From positions 1,612,001 to 1,676,000 of the forward strand of contig NZ_AP022575.1 in the NCBI RefSeq assembly GCF_010730055.1: DNA of 64,000 nt, in the 5' to 3' direction. The notes beneath the pieces are model-generated. The model did no database searches. It was not told where the DNA came from and worked only from the letters and a program-made list of their open reading frames with translations. Source of the DNA: Mycobacterium shinjukuense. GTDB taxonomy: Bacteria; Actinomycetota; Actinomycetes; Mycobacteriales; Mycobacteriaceae. Shown here piece by piece: positions 34,997-44,400 of the stretch; position 1 is the first letter of the stretch; each line of letters begins with the position of its first letter. The position numbers and the translations under genes are program-made.

Positions 34997-36126
34997 ACCG
35001 GGTCCCGCGCACAGAGCAGTTCGTCAAGCCATCGGATCTCGGCGGCGATGTCTTCGGCCAGGCTGCCGGTGCGCAGCGACCGCGGCAGCACCTCCCAGGT
35101 GTACGTCTCGATTTCGACGTCGATGGACCCGGTCAGCCATCTGTCAGAAAGGATCGCCAGGACATCGGTCAGCACGTGTGACGTGTTGCCGAGGGGTGCC
35201 GGCGGACTGGTATGCAAGGGCACGTGGTAGTGCACGCGCGCGCTGCCCGACCTCGGTATGGCGGGATCCTCGAACGAGAGGTCATCTCGGAACCACCGGC
35301 GGCCGTCCGCGTCGAAACCGTTGACCTGGTGCAAATACGGGGAGTTGGCGAATTCGGTGAAGGCTTCGGCAACCCCTTCGGCGCTCAGGTTCTCGATCTC
35401 AATTGCGTTGGAGGCCTGAATTTTTACCACCTCCATTCCCACTGCGGAAAGCCCGGCCAGCACCTCGGCCGGATCTTCGTGCATCACCGCCAGGTGGCAG
35501 GTATCCAGGCACACACCCACATACCGCGGGTCCACGTCACCGGCCTGGACGGCCCGGTTCAACCAGCCGATGGCATCGTGACAGGACCCGATGACGCAGC
35601 CGGGTTCGGGTTCGATGGCCAATCTGACCCGGTGACCCGAGCGGTCTTCGATGCGTTGCAGATCGTGGCAGAGCCGGCACAGGTTGTCCCGCGCCTGCCC
35701 GTCGGCCACCTGATCCCAGGGATCACCCCAGGCCAGCGGCAGCGTGGAGATGCTGCCATGGTCGGTGTCGGCCAACAGCCCACCGAGCACCTCGGCGCAG
35801 TGCCTGGTATAGCTCAGCCGCTGCGGTGTGGTCCAGTCTGGTTGGTACACGGCGTGCTTGACCGAACTACCGTGGAAGGTTCCGTACGGAAAGGCATTCA
35901 TGGTGACCACGCCCAGGCCGCTATCCTGGAGAACTCTGGCCAAGCGGTGACGTGCTCGAGGATCGCCGGACAGTTGTGCCATGGTGTGAGCCGGCAACCA
36001 CAGTCCGACGCCGAGTTGGTCGAGGCCGGCGCGCTCGCGCGCCGGACCGAACACGGACCGCAACTGTCGCTCCAGCTCCAGTAGTGTGTGGGCGGGAACC
36101 ACGTTGCTGCAGTAAGACAGCATCAT
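34993..36126 (-). CDS. eboE: EboE-type TIM-barrel protein (sugar isomerase-like)
   Basis: 377 aa from ATG 36126 (MMLSYCSNVVPAHTLLELER), which overlaps the EboB stop (ATGA). The YC.NV.P start is typical of the EboE group. Putative metal residues of a xylose-isomerase-like barrel: LAIEPEPGCVIGSCHDAIGW (Glu), VGVCLDTCHLAVMH (Asp, His), VVKIQASNAIEIENL and ARVHYHVPLHTSPP. In other bacteria EboE is named as a metabolite-traffic protein; the true reaction is not known. Confidence 0.84.
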   Translation of the reverse strand: MMLSYCSNVVPAHTLLELERQLRSVFGPARERAGLDQLGVGLWLPAHTMAQLSGDPRARHRLARVLQDSGLGVVTMNAFPYGTFHGSSVKHAVYQPDWTTPQRLSYTRHCAEVLGGLLADTDHGSISTLPLAWGDPWDQVADGQARDNLCRLCHDLQRIEDRSGHRVRLAIEPEPGCVIGSCHDAIGWLNRAVQAGDVDPRYVGVCLDTCHLAVMHEDPAEVLAGLSAVGMEVVKIQASNAIEIENLSAEGVAEAFTEFANSPYLHQVNGFDADGRRWFRDDLSFEDPAIPRSGSARVHYHVPLHTSPPAPLGNTSHVLTDVLAILSDRWLTGSIDVEIETYTWEVLPRSLRTGSLAEDIAAEIRWLDELLCARDPV

Positions 36127-36974
36127 CGCCGCTCCCCGCGGTGGATCGTATTGCCGGCGAAGGCGCCCGCGGTGTCCTCGCTCATGAGCCGCAGTTGCCC
36201 GCTTTGTCCGTAGAACTCGACGGGATTGCGCCACATCACCCGGTCGACGTCGTCTTCGGTGAAGGAAGCCGCCAGCATTGCCCGTGCGGTCTTGGCGGTC
36301 TTGAGCGGATCAGACCGGCCCCAATCGGCGGCGGAGTTGACGAGGATCCGTTCCAGGCCGTAGCGCTGCATCAAGGCGACCATTCGTGCCTCGTCCATCT
36401 TGGTGTCGGGATAGATCGAAAAGCCGGCCCAACAGCCGCTTTCCACCGCGGGCTGGATCGTCACTTCGTTGAGATGGTCCAGCAGCACCAACCCGGGGTC
36501 GATTCCCACCCGATGTACCACATCGATGCTGGCCAGCGTGCCGCTGAGCTTGTCACGGTGCGGGGTGTGGACAAGCGCGGGAAGCCCGCGTTCGGCGGCC
36601 ATTTCCAGCTGTATCTCGAAGGCCTCGGTTTCCTCGGCGGTCATGCAGTCATAGCCGATCTCACCGACTGCAACGACACCGGTCTTCGAGAGATAACGAG
36701 GGACATGATCGAGTATCGGCCGGCAGCGGCTGTCGTTGGCTTCCTTGGGATTTAGCGCGATCGTGCAATTGTGTGCGATGCCGAACTGTGAAGCTCGGTA
36801 ACGCTCCCAGCCGATGAGGCTGTCGAAATAGTCGATGAACGTTGCGGCGTTGGTCCGGGGCTGGCCCAGCCAGAAGGCCGGCTCGACCACGGCGCGCACA
36901 CCGGCCGCGTACATCGCCTCGTAGTCGTCGGTGGTGCGCGAGGTCATGTGAATGTGGGGGTCGAAGATCCTCAC
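36123..36974 (-). CDS. eboB: EboB-type TatD-family metal hydrolase
   Basis: 283 aa from GTG 36974 (VRIFDPHIHMTSRTTDDYEA), overlapping the EboA-fusion stop (GTGA). Amidohydrolase-fold metal ligands appear in order: HIH in DPHIHM, Glu in VAVGEIGYDC, His in PALVHTPHRDK, His in VLLDHLNEVTI, Asp in ILVNSAADWGRSD. TatD members are nucleases or small-molecule hydrolases; the Ebo context favours the latter. Confidence 0.84.
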   Translation of the reverse strand: MRIFDPHIHMTSRTTDDYEAMYAAGVRAVVEPAFWLGQPRTNAATFIDYFDSLIGWERYRASQFGIAHNCTIALNPKEANDSRCRPILDHVPRYLSKTGVVAVGEIGYDCMTAEETEAFEIQLEMAAERGLPALVHTPHRDKLSGTLASIDVVHRVGIDPGLVLLDHLNEVTIQPAVESGCWAGFSIYPDTKMDEARMVALMQRYGLERILVNSAADWGRSDPLKTAKTARAMLAASFTEDDVDRVMWRNPVEFYGQSGQLRLMSEDTAGAFAGNTIHRGERR

Positions 36975-38392
36975 TTCGCAACCTCCGTCGCCGTGGCTGT
37001 CAGGCGCAGCAGCATCTCCACATCGGCCGACACCGAGCGCTCGGCGGCGCGGCGTTCGCTGATGTAATCGGCGGCCATGCGGCCCAATTCGGCGTCGACG
37101 CGGGTAACCAAACCGGATATGCCCCGCAACGGGACATCCATGAAGATGAGCTTCATCACGCCGTGTCGCCAGGCATGTTGGGCCAGGAAGCGGGCACCGA
37201 ATCCGCCGAGCGCGGCGGTGACCAGCCGGGGATCGTTGCACCGCAACGCATCCTCGGCCAGCCCGACTCCGGTGGTGGTCACGACGGGGCCGAGTTTGTC
37301 ATCCAGCGCCAACGTCTCCAATCCGCGAAGCACGGCCAGGCGTTCGTCGGTGTCCCCCCATCGATAGAGCTTGTCGATGAGCGGACCGGCGATGGCATCG
37401 GGACTTTCGGTGACCAGACCAACCAGCAGCCGCACTCGGGCCAGCAGGGCCGCACCACTGGAAGCCGGTGATGTCCCGCGCTCCGCGCCGGGGAAGAGTT
37501 CCAGAATCTTGTCGGGGCTGCTAGCAATCTCGGCCATAGCCGTATCGATCCACCATCGGGCCCCGATCGGCAGCCTGGCCAGCTTGATCGCCTGCATGCT
37601 GCGGCGCAATACATTCGGCGCGTCGTGTGAGTGACGCGGCAGCTCCACCGAGGCAATGCCGCCAAACCCGCTGTCGTGCAAGGCATCCATTACAGCGCCC
37701 AAGTCGACGCTGCCGTCGCCGAATTCGAGGTGCTCGTGGCGCTGCGGCGTCATGTCGTCGAGATGTACATTGACCAGTTTGTCGCCCAGTTCGGCGATCG
37801 CCGTCTGCGCGCCGGCCGGCTCGGTCATCACACAGTGGCCGACGTCGAGCGTGATGCCAAGCCGCGGAGGGTCATCGAGCGCCCGGCACAGCTCGCGCGC
37901 TTGGTGCACGGTTTCGACGAACATTCCGGGTTCTGGCTCGAATCCCAAGGTGACCACCTTGCGGTCGGCGTATTCCACCAGGTGCGCGAGCCTGCTCAAC
38001 AGCAGATCGCGGGTGGTGTCGGGGTCGGTGTGACCGCCGGCGTAGCCCGACCAGAGCGAGACGCAGGTGGCCCCCAGGTCAGCGGCGATATCGATGGCGC
38101 GCCGCAGGAATTCGATGCGGGGCTCGGCGGCAACGTCGACCAACGACGGTTTGTGCTTGTTGCGTGGATCCAGCAGGTAGCGCGCTCCGGTTTCGATGGC
38201 CACCCGCAAGCCATGGGTGTCCAGCAGTGCCCGCAGAGCACTAACCTGCGAGCCGAGATCGGAGTCGAATGGTCGTACATGGGGATGTCCGATGGTCAGC
38301 GCGACGGCGGTGTACCCCTCGTCGGCGATCAAGGCGAGCGCATCTGACAGCGGATGGTCAGCTAGGCTATTGGTGTTGTACCCAACGTGCAT
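36971..38392 (-). CDS. eboA: Fusion of a xylose-isomerase-like TIM barrel with an EboA domain
   Basis: 473 aa from ATG 38392 (MHVGYNTNSLADHPLSDALA). Residues 1 to about 280 are a sugar phosphate isomerase/epimerase barrel with metal residues in TLGFEPEPGMFVET, LGITLDVGHCVMTE, LVNVHLDDMTPQRHEHLEFG and ASVELPRHSHDAP. Residues about 300-473 match EboA: a helical region with RVRLLVGLVTESPD, then HGVMKLIFMDVPLRGISGL, ELGRMAADYISERRAAERSV. Joining these two in one chain implies that the EboA unit works directly with an isomerase. TGATG overlap with the UbiA gene. Confidence 0.82.
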   Translation of the reverse strand: MHVGYNTNSLADHPLSDALALIADEGYTAVALTIGHPHVRPFDSDLGSQVSALRALLDTHGLRVAIETGARYLLDPRNKHKPSLVDVAAEPRIEFLRRAIDIAADLGATCVSLWSGYAGGHTDPDTTRDLLLSRLAHLVEYADRKVVTLGFEPEPGMFVETVHQARELCRALDDPPRLGITLDVGHCVMTEPAGAQTAIAELGDKLVNVHLDDMTPQRHEHLEFGDGSVDLGAVMDALHDSGFGGIASVELPRHSHDAPNVLRRSMQAIKLARLPIGARWWIDTAMAEIASSPDKILELFPGAERGTSPASSGAALLARVRLLVGLVTESPDAIAGPLIDKLYRWGDTDERLAVLRGLETLALDDKLGPVVTTTGVGLAEDALRCNDPRLVTAALGGFGARFLAQHAWRHGVMKLIFMDVPLRGISGLVTRVDAELGRMAADYISERRAAERSVSADVEMLLRLTATATEVAK

Positions 38393-39243
38393 CAGGTCAC
38401 CTCGGTGGGTTTGGGCGCGGACACCTTCAATCGCAAGCCGATCGCCAGCCCGCACAGCGCGAGCATGGTGTGTGACCGTGGCGCCCGCGCGGCCAACATC
38501 GCCTGCACCGCGATCGTGGATGCGATGCCGTCGCGCACCGCGGCACGGATCACCGCGGCGGTGGGCTGCCGCCACGCCTTCCACAGGCCGGGGCCAAACG
38601 ACCACAGGTACACCGCCCCCGCCGGCGCCGCGCGATACCCCGCGCCGGCGAGCATCGCCGAGGTCGCGACCGCGCCGGCCAGTGCGCCGACGATCGCGGG
38701 CAGGCTGCGCTCGGAACCCGTTACCTCGCAACGGGATAACACGGTGACGGCGGTGGTGTGCAGGCCGACCACCGAGGCCGGTACCAGCGCGGCTCGATAA
38801 TTTGGGCTGGCGCCGAGCATGACGTCGAGGAACCGGCAGCCCGACATGACCAAGGGTCCGGCGGCGGTGTCCTTGGCGGCGAGGTCATAGGCCGCGACAC
38901 ACAGCATGATCCGACTCGCGGCGGCCAATCCGTGCCGCCCGGCGACCGCGGTTGCCGTCACGACGCCCGCGGCGGCCAAGGCCGCGGCGACCGACAATGC
39001 CGAGCCGGGCGACACCTGACCGGACGGAATGGGCCGCTCGGGGCGCTCGACGGCGTCTCGCTCCCGGTCGGCCCAGTCGTTGAGCACCATGCCGCTCCAA
39101 TACAACAGGGCCGACGCCGGCGGCAGCGCCAGGCGCCGTCCCGCCAGCGGACGCCCCGACCAGATACCGCCCACGGCGGTGTCACCGAGAACCGTGAGGG
39201 CGGCGGGCGCCCTCATCAGGTCGAGGTACGCCTTGACCTTCAC
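38392..39243 (-). CDS. eboC: UbiA-family prenyltransferase, EboC-type (SCO3242-like)
   Basis: 283 aa, integral membrane, about eight hydrophobic segments. The first Asp-rich motif is NDWADRERDAVERPERPIPS, the Mg-diphosphate site with the following ERPIPSG typical of UbiA; the second is the shorter YDLAAKDTAAGP. Transfers a prenyl group from a prenyl diphosphate to an acceptor. GTG 39243 (VKVKAYLDLMRAPAALTV) overlaps the preceding stop (GTGA). The likely acceptor is the polyol or sugar-like product of the upstream enzyme (inference). Confidence 0.87.
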   Translation of the reverse strand: MKVKAYLDLMRAPAALTVLGDTAVGGIWSGRPLAGRRLALPPASALLYWSGMVLNDWADRERDAVERPERPIPSGQVSPGSALSVAAALAAAGVVTATAVAGRHGLAAASRIMLCVAAYDLAAKDTAAGPLVMSGCRFLDVMLGASPNYRAALVPASVVGLHTTAVTVLSRCEVTGSERSLPAIVGALAGAVATSAMLAGAGYRAAPAGAVYLWSFGPGLWKAWRQPTAAVIRAAVRDGIASTIAVQAMLAARAPRSHTMLALCGLAIGLRLKVSAPKPTEVT

Positions 39244-40472
39244 CGGCCGGCCGACGCCGAGAACGACTTGGTCCACCGCAGCAACGTGTCGTATTGCGCC
39301 GCAAGTGAATGCGTCGCAGCACCCCATGGCTCCTTGAAGAAGAAACCCAATGGTCCGACGACACCGTGCGCGCCGCGAACACGAGCCATCGCCAACAGTC
39401 GCGCGACATCGAGAACCAGCGGCGCGGCCAGCGCGGAGTCCGGTGCGGACCAGATCGTTTGCAGGGTGATCTGACCACCGAGAAATCCGGTGGCATGGAT
39501 GTAATCCCACGCGACCTTGGTTTCGCCGAGGTCGGGCACGTAGTCGATGTGCAGCGGAGCGGTCACTGCCCCGCCCAGCAGCTGCCGGATGCCGCGCTGC
39601 TTGCTGGCGAGCTTGGACGCGGCGGCAACCGGATCGGCCAGCGTGGCGCCGTCGCCGCCGCCCAGCAGGTTCGTCCCGGACCACGATTGAACGGCCATCG
39701 CGCGGCTGGCGAACATCGGCGCCAGCACCGTTCGCAGCAGGGTTTGGCCGGTCTTGGCGTCCTGGCCGGCGTAGAGCATGCCCGCGTCGTCGGCCAGGTT
39801 ACGTAGCGCGGGCAGGCCCAGGGTCGGCGACGGGGTGAAGCAGGAGTACGCGGCACCGGTGCGTATCGCGGCAAGGGCGGTCAGCCCGCTCGCCGGCAGC
39901 ACGATGCGGTTCTTCTGGGTCAGCGCCGCCAGCAGCAGATCGGGATCGTGGTACTCGGGTAAGTCCACCACCGGTGGTTGCGTGGACGCCACGTCGATCA
40001 CGACGAACACATCCAGTGAATGCCGCGCGACGAACGAGGCCATCGCGCCGCTGAGCCGGTCAACAAGTTCGGCTTGACTGGTGGCCCCAGCCGTCGCCGG
40101 ATCCGCCGTGGCCATGCAGGACCGTCCGACAATCTCGTCGTCGGTGGCCGCAAGTCGATCGGCCACCGCGGCGACTATGCGAGGCGGCAACAGCCCCGCC
40201 TCGACGAGTGTCTCCGCGCGCTTGACCAACGGGGTGGTGGAGACGTCGCGCCCGGCCACCACGAAATCTGAAGGCCGCGGCAGCGGGGCGTCGGCAAAGT
40301 CTTCGGTGGCCGTGACGCAGCCGGTGTCCGGTATCAGGCCCGCGCTGAGCGCGTACAAGCCCACGATGGAGGTGGTCGCCACCGACCCCCGCGCACCGGT
40401 AAGCCAGAGACCGCAACGTTTCTCCGGCTCCGGCCGTGCGGGCACCTCGGATGTGGTGCCCTGGTGGTCCAT
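39240..40472 (-). CDS. Inositol-3-phosphate synthase-like enzyme, first gene of the Ebo-type operon
   Basis: 410 aa. An NAD-binding start (KRCGLWLTGARGSVATTSIV) and central features (NLADDAGMLYAGQDAKTGQT, WSGTNLLGGGDGATLADP, SKQRGIRQLLG, HIDYVPDLGETKVAWDYIHA, GFLGGQITLQTIW) are those of the myo-inositol-1-phosphate synthase fold, including the Lys cluster region. It is distinct from the housekeeping Ino1. ATG 40472 follows a gggag site, and the promoter must lie in 40473-40583, shared with the divergent methyltransferase. In known ebo clusters this place is usually held by a dehydroquinate-synthase-like EboD. Confidence 0.85.
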   Translation of the reverse strand: MDHQGTTSEVPARPEPEKRCGLWLTGARGSVATTSIVGLYALSAGLIPDTGCVTATEDFADAPLPRPSDFVVAGRDVSTTPLVKRAETLVEAGLLPPRIVAAVADRLAATDDEIVGRSCMATADPATAGATSQAELVDRLSGAMASFVARHSLDVFVVIDVASTQPPVVDLPEYHDPDLLLAALTQKNRIVLPASGLTALAAIRTGAAYSCFTPSPTLGLPALRNLADDAGMLYAGQDAKTGQTLLRTVLAPMFASRAMAVQSWSGTNLLGGGDGATLADPVAAASKLASKQRGIRQLLGGAVTAPLHIDYVPDLGETKVAWDYIHATGFLGGQITLQTIWSAPDSALAAPLVLDVARLLAMARVRGAHGVVGPLGFFFKEPWGAATHSLAAQYDTLLRWTKSFSASAGR

Positions 40473-40583
40473 CGGGCGCTCCCTGGTGCAGAAACGTCGT
40501 GAAAACCTGGTGAATCGAGCGTGTCGGACTAGCTTTTCTCAGCAAATGATGCTAACACCGCGCAACCCGTACGCTGGCAACTG

Positions 40584-41336
40584 ATGAACTTCAAAGCACG
40601 CATCGCTCCGCTGCGCTGGTCGGTGTGGCGGTTGCTACCCGGTATTCGCAACATCACCACGACGGGCCAGATCGGAGACGGCCGGGAAGCGGCGGCCGTC
40701 GAGTATGTCCTGCGGCACGCGCGGGCCGGAGACATCGACGACATGCTGGCCACCATCGACAAATTCGCCTACGAAAAGTCGATCCTGATCAACGTCGGCG
40801 ACGAGAAGGGTCGGCTGCTGGACGACGCGGTGCGCCGGGCCAATCCGGCACTGGCGTTGGAGTTGGGCACCTACTGCGGCTACGGCGCAATGCGGATCGC
40901 GCGGGCCGCTCCCACGGCCAAGGTGTACTCCGTCGAGCTTGCCCAAGCCAACGCCGTCAACGCCCGCCAGATCTGGGCTCATGCCGGCGTTGCCGACCGG
41001 GTGACCTGCGTGGTGGGCACCATCGGCGACGGCGGACGCACCCTCGACGCGCTGGCGATGGAGCACGGATTCAGCACTGGCACACTCGATTTCGTGTTCC
41101 TCGATCACGACAAGAAGGCCTACCTGGACGACCTGCAGGCCATCCTGGACCGCGGTTGGCTGCATGCCGGCTCCATCGTGGTCGCCGATAACGTCAAGGT
41201 GCCGGGCGCGCCGAAGTACCGGGCATACATGCGTCGCCAACAGGGCCGGCTATGGGACACCGTCGAGCACGAGACGCACCTGGAATATCAGACCTTGGTG
41301 CCGGATCTGGTGCTGGAGTCCGAGTACTTGGGCTGA
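40584..41336 (+). CDS. Class I SAM-dependent O-methyltransferase (COMT-like)
   Basis: 250 aa. SAM motif NPALALELGTYCGYGAMRIA, YSVELAQANAVNARQIWAHA, FVFLDHDKKAYLDDLQAI (metal Asp), and SIVVADNVKVPGAPKY with the metal Asp-Asn pair; this is the catechol O-methyltransferase pattern. Equivalent in place to Rv1703c. The first 45 residues (RWSVWRLLPGIRN) are an extension. Divergent from the Ebo-type operon across 111 nt, so the two may share control; it could act on a pathway intermediate. Confidence 0.87.
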   Translation: MNFKARIAPLRWSVWRLLPGIRNITTTGQIGDGREAAAVEYVLRHARAGDIDDMLATIDKFAYEKSILINVGDEKGRLLDDAVRRANPALALELGTYCGYGAMRIARAAPTAKVYSVELAQANAVNARQIWAHAGVADRVTCVVGTIGDGGRTLDALAMEHGFSTGTLDFVFLDHDKKAYLDDLQAILDRGWLHAGSIVVADNVKVPGAPKYRAYMRRQQGRLWDTVEHETHLEYQTLVPDLVLESEYLG

Positions 41337-41433
41337 TCGTCACAGCAGAATCCCCAACCTCATCTGCACCACTTTCGCGCCTCCGGCGGCGTGGTTGGGC
41401 GGTTCTGTCGGGCCGGGTCGATACGGTGCGGGC

Positions 41434-44400
41434 GTGCACTCATCGATGTATCCGTCGATCGACCTTGACGATGCCCACGCACGGCTAGGCGCCGACACCT
41501 ATCGCCGCGGGAGGGCGTATGCCCGCGAGGGACGGGTGGTGCGTTGCCTGTGGGATCCGGACGATGACGCCCTGGTCGGCAGCGTTCGCGGTAACCGGGG
41601 CCGCAGCTACACCACCACCGTGCATCTGTCGGCGGACCGCGCCGACACCCGGCGGGTCACCCTCGGGCTGTGCACCTGCCCCATGCGGTTCGATTGCAAG
41701 CATGTGGCGGCGATCCTCATCGCGGCCACCGGCATCACCGCAACGCCCGCCAAAGGCGCGATGGCTGGCGCGCCGCCGAGCCCTCCGACCTGGCGCGCGT
41801 CGCTAGACGAGCTGTTACCGAGATCTGCGCCCGGCAGCCCCGTCGGCATACCGCTGGCTATCGAGCTCAGCCGGTCGGCGAACGGTCTGGACGCCCGGCT
41901 GGTACGTCCGGGCAAACGTGGCGGCTGGGTAGCCGCCGATCTGAGCTGGAGTCGGGTAGCCGCGCTGCGCCACTGCGGCTATCCCGACGCTCATCTTCAC
42001 CTCGTGCACGAGTTCTACGCGGCCTACCGGGCATCGGCGACGAATTCGACTGGCTACTACGGCTATTCGTACCCGGATGTCAAAGCGATCTCGCTGCTGA
42101 AGTTTGAGTCGCCCCAGTTGTGGCCGCTGCTGGACGAGGCGCGCCGCATCGGGGTGCGGCTGCTGCAGGCTGGAGCGCACCACGAGGTGCCGGCGTATTC
42201 CACGGCCAGGCTGTGCCTCGACGTCACCACCGACGAGTCCGGCGACCTCACGGTCGCCCCCGTGCTTCAGGTCGGCGACGCGCCGGCACGGCCGATCGCA
42301 TTCATCGGGTCGTCGGGCCACGGTGTGGTCTACACCGACGGCGGGCTGCGGCTGGCGCGGCTGGACGCCCCGGCCCCGCCGGCGTTGCAACGCCGGGCGC
42401 TCGGCGGTCAATCCCTGGTGATTCCCGCCAACGAAGCCGCGCGCTTCGCCACCGAGTACTACCCCGGGCTGCGGCACATCGCGGCGATCACGTCGTCGGA
42501 CGAGTCGTTCGCGCCGCCGACGATCACCGGGCCGACGCTGGTGCTGTGCGCCGACTACCGGGATGAGCACCAGCTGGAGTTGACGTGGGAGTGGGCGTAT
42601 CGGGTGGGCGACAGCGACTTTCGCGTGCGTGTGGATTCACCGCGCGATGCGGGCTACCGCGACCGCGACGCCGAGCACCAGGTTGCGTTGAGCATCGACG
42701 CCCCGCTGGAGCGGTTCGGGCTACGCGCCGCCGACGGCGCTCTCATCGGCGGCACGCGGCTGTCGGGTCTGGAGACGATGCGTTTCGCCACCGAGCTGCG
42801 GCCGCTGCTGGCCGCGCTGCCCGACGTCGCGCTGGAGGTGACCGGCACCCCCGTCGACTATCGGGAGGCCGGGGGCTCGCTGGTGATCGCGGTGACCACC
42901 GACGCGGTCCCCGGCGAGACCGACTGGTTCGATCTGGGCGTGACGATCAGCGTTGAGGGCAAACAGGTTCCGTTCGTCACCGTGTTCACCGCGCTGGCGT
43001 CCGGGCAGTCGCACCTGCTGCTTGCCGACGGCGCCTACTTCGCGCTGGACAAGCCGGAACTGGTCAAGCTGCGCCGGCTGATCGAGGAGGCCCGCGCACT
43101 CACCGACGCCGAGCAGGGGCCGCCCCGGATCAGCCGGTTTCAGGTCGGGCTCTTCGACGAACTCGCCGAACTCGGCGTGGTCACCCGCCAGGCCGAGGAA
43201 TGGCGACGCCAGGTCGACGGGCTGCGCGCTCTGCAGGGTGTGGCGCCCGTTCCGGTGCCGCGTGGCCTGCGCGCCCAGCTGCGGCCCTATCAGGCCGACG
43301 GGTTCTCCTGGCTGGCGACGCTGTACACCCATGGGCTCGGCGGGATCTTGGCCGACGACATGGGTCTCGGCAAGACCGTGCAATCATTAGCCCTGATCTG
43401 CCATGTCCGACAACGGAATTCGTGTCCAGATCCCTTCCTGGTGGTAGCGCCGTCGAGCGTGCTGGCGAACTGGGCCGCCGAGGCTGCGCGGTTCGCGCCG
43501 AAACTGTCGGCGGTCGCGATCACCGATACCCTCCGTCGCGCCGGTGCCGACCTGCGGGAGCTGGCCGCGGGTGCCGACATCGTTATCACCTCATATACCC
43601 TGTTCCGGCTCGAGTTCGACGCCTACGCCGCCCGATCCTGGTCCGGGCTGATCCTCGACGAAGCCCAGTATGTGAAGAACCGGCACGCCAAGACCTATCA
43701 GTGCGCCCGCCGGCTGCTCGCGCCCGTCAAGATCGCGATCACCGGCACACCGATGGAGAACAACCTCATGGAGCTGTGGTCGCTGCTGTCGATCACCGCG
43801 CCGGGGTTGTTTCCCAACCCGGTCACGTTCGCCGACTACTTCGCCAAGCCCATCGAACGGACCGGAGACCCAGAGCTCCTCGCCCTGTTTCGCCGCCGGA
43901 TCAAACCGCTGGTGAAGCGCCGCACCAAGGAGCTGGTGGCCGCCGAGCTGCCCGCCAAGCAAGAGCAGGTCCTCGACATCGAACTGCCTGCCCGGCACCG
44001 CACACTCTACGACAAGCGGCTGCAACGGGAACGCCAGAAGGTGCTCGGCCTGCTCGATGACATCGAGCGCAACCGCTTCACCATCCTGAAATCCCTGACC
44101 GTGCTGCGCCAGATGGCGTTGCACCCCGGGCTGGTCGACCCCGCGCACGACACCCTGGCCAGCGCGAAGGTCGACGTGCTCACCGAGCAGCTGCGCGACG
44201 TCGCCGACGGCGGTCACCGCGCGCTGGTGTTCAGCCAGTTCACCCGCTTCCTGCGCCGGGTGGGTGATCGCCTCGACGCCGAGGGCGTCGACTACTGCTA
44301 CCTGGATGGGCGCACCCGCAACCGTCCCAAGGTGATCCAGCGGTTCAAGGAGGGGGGAGCGCCGGTTTTCCTGATCAGCTTGAAGGCCGGCGGGTTTGGG

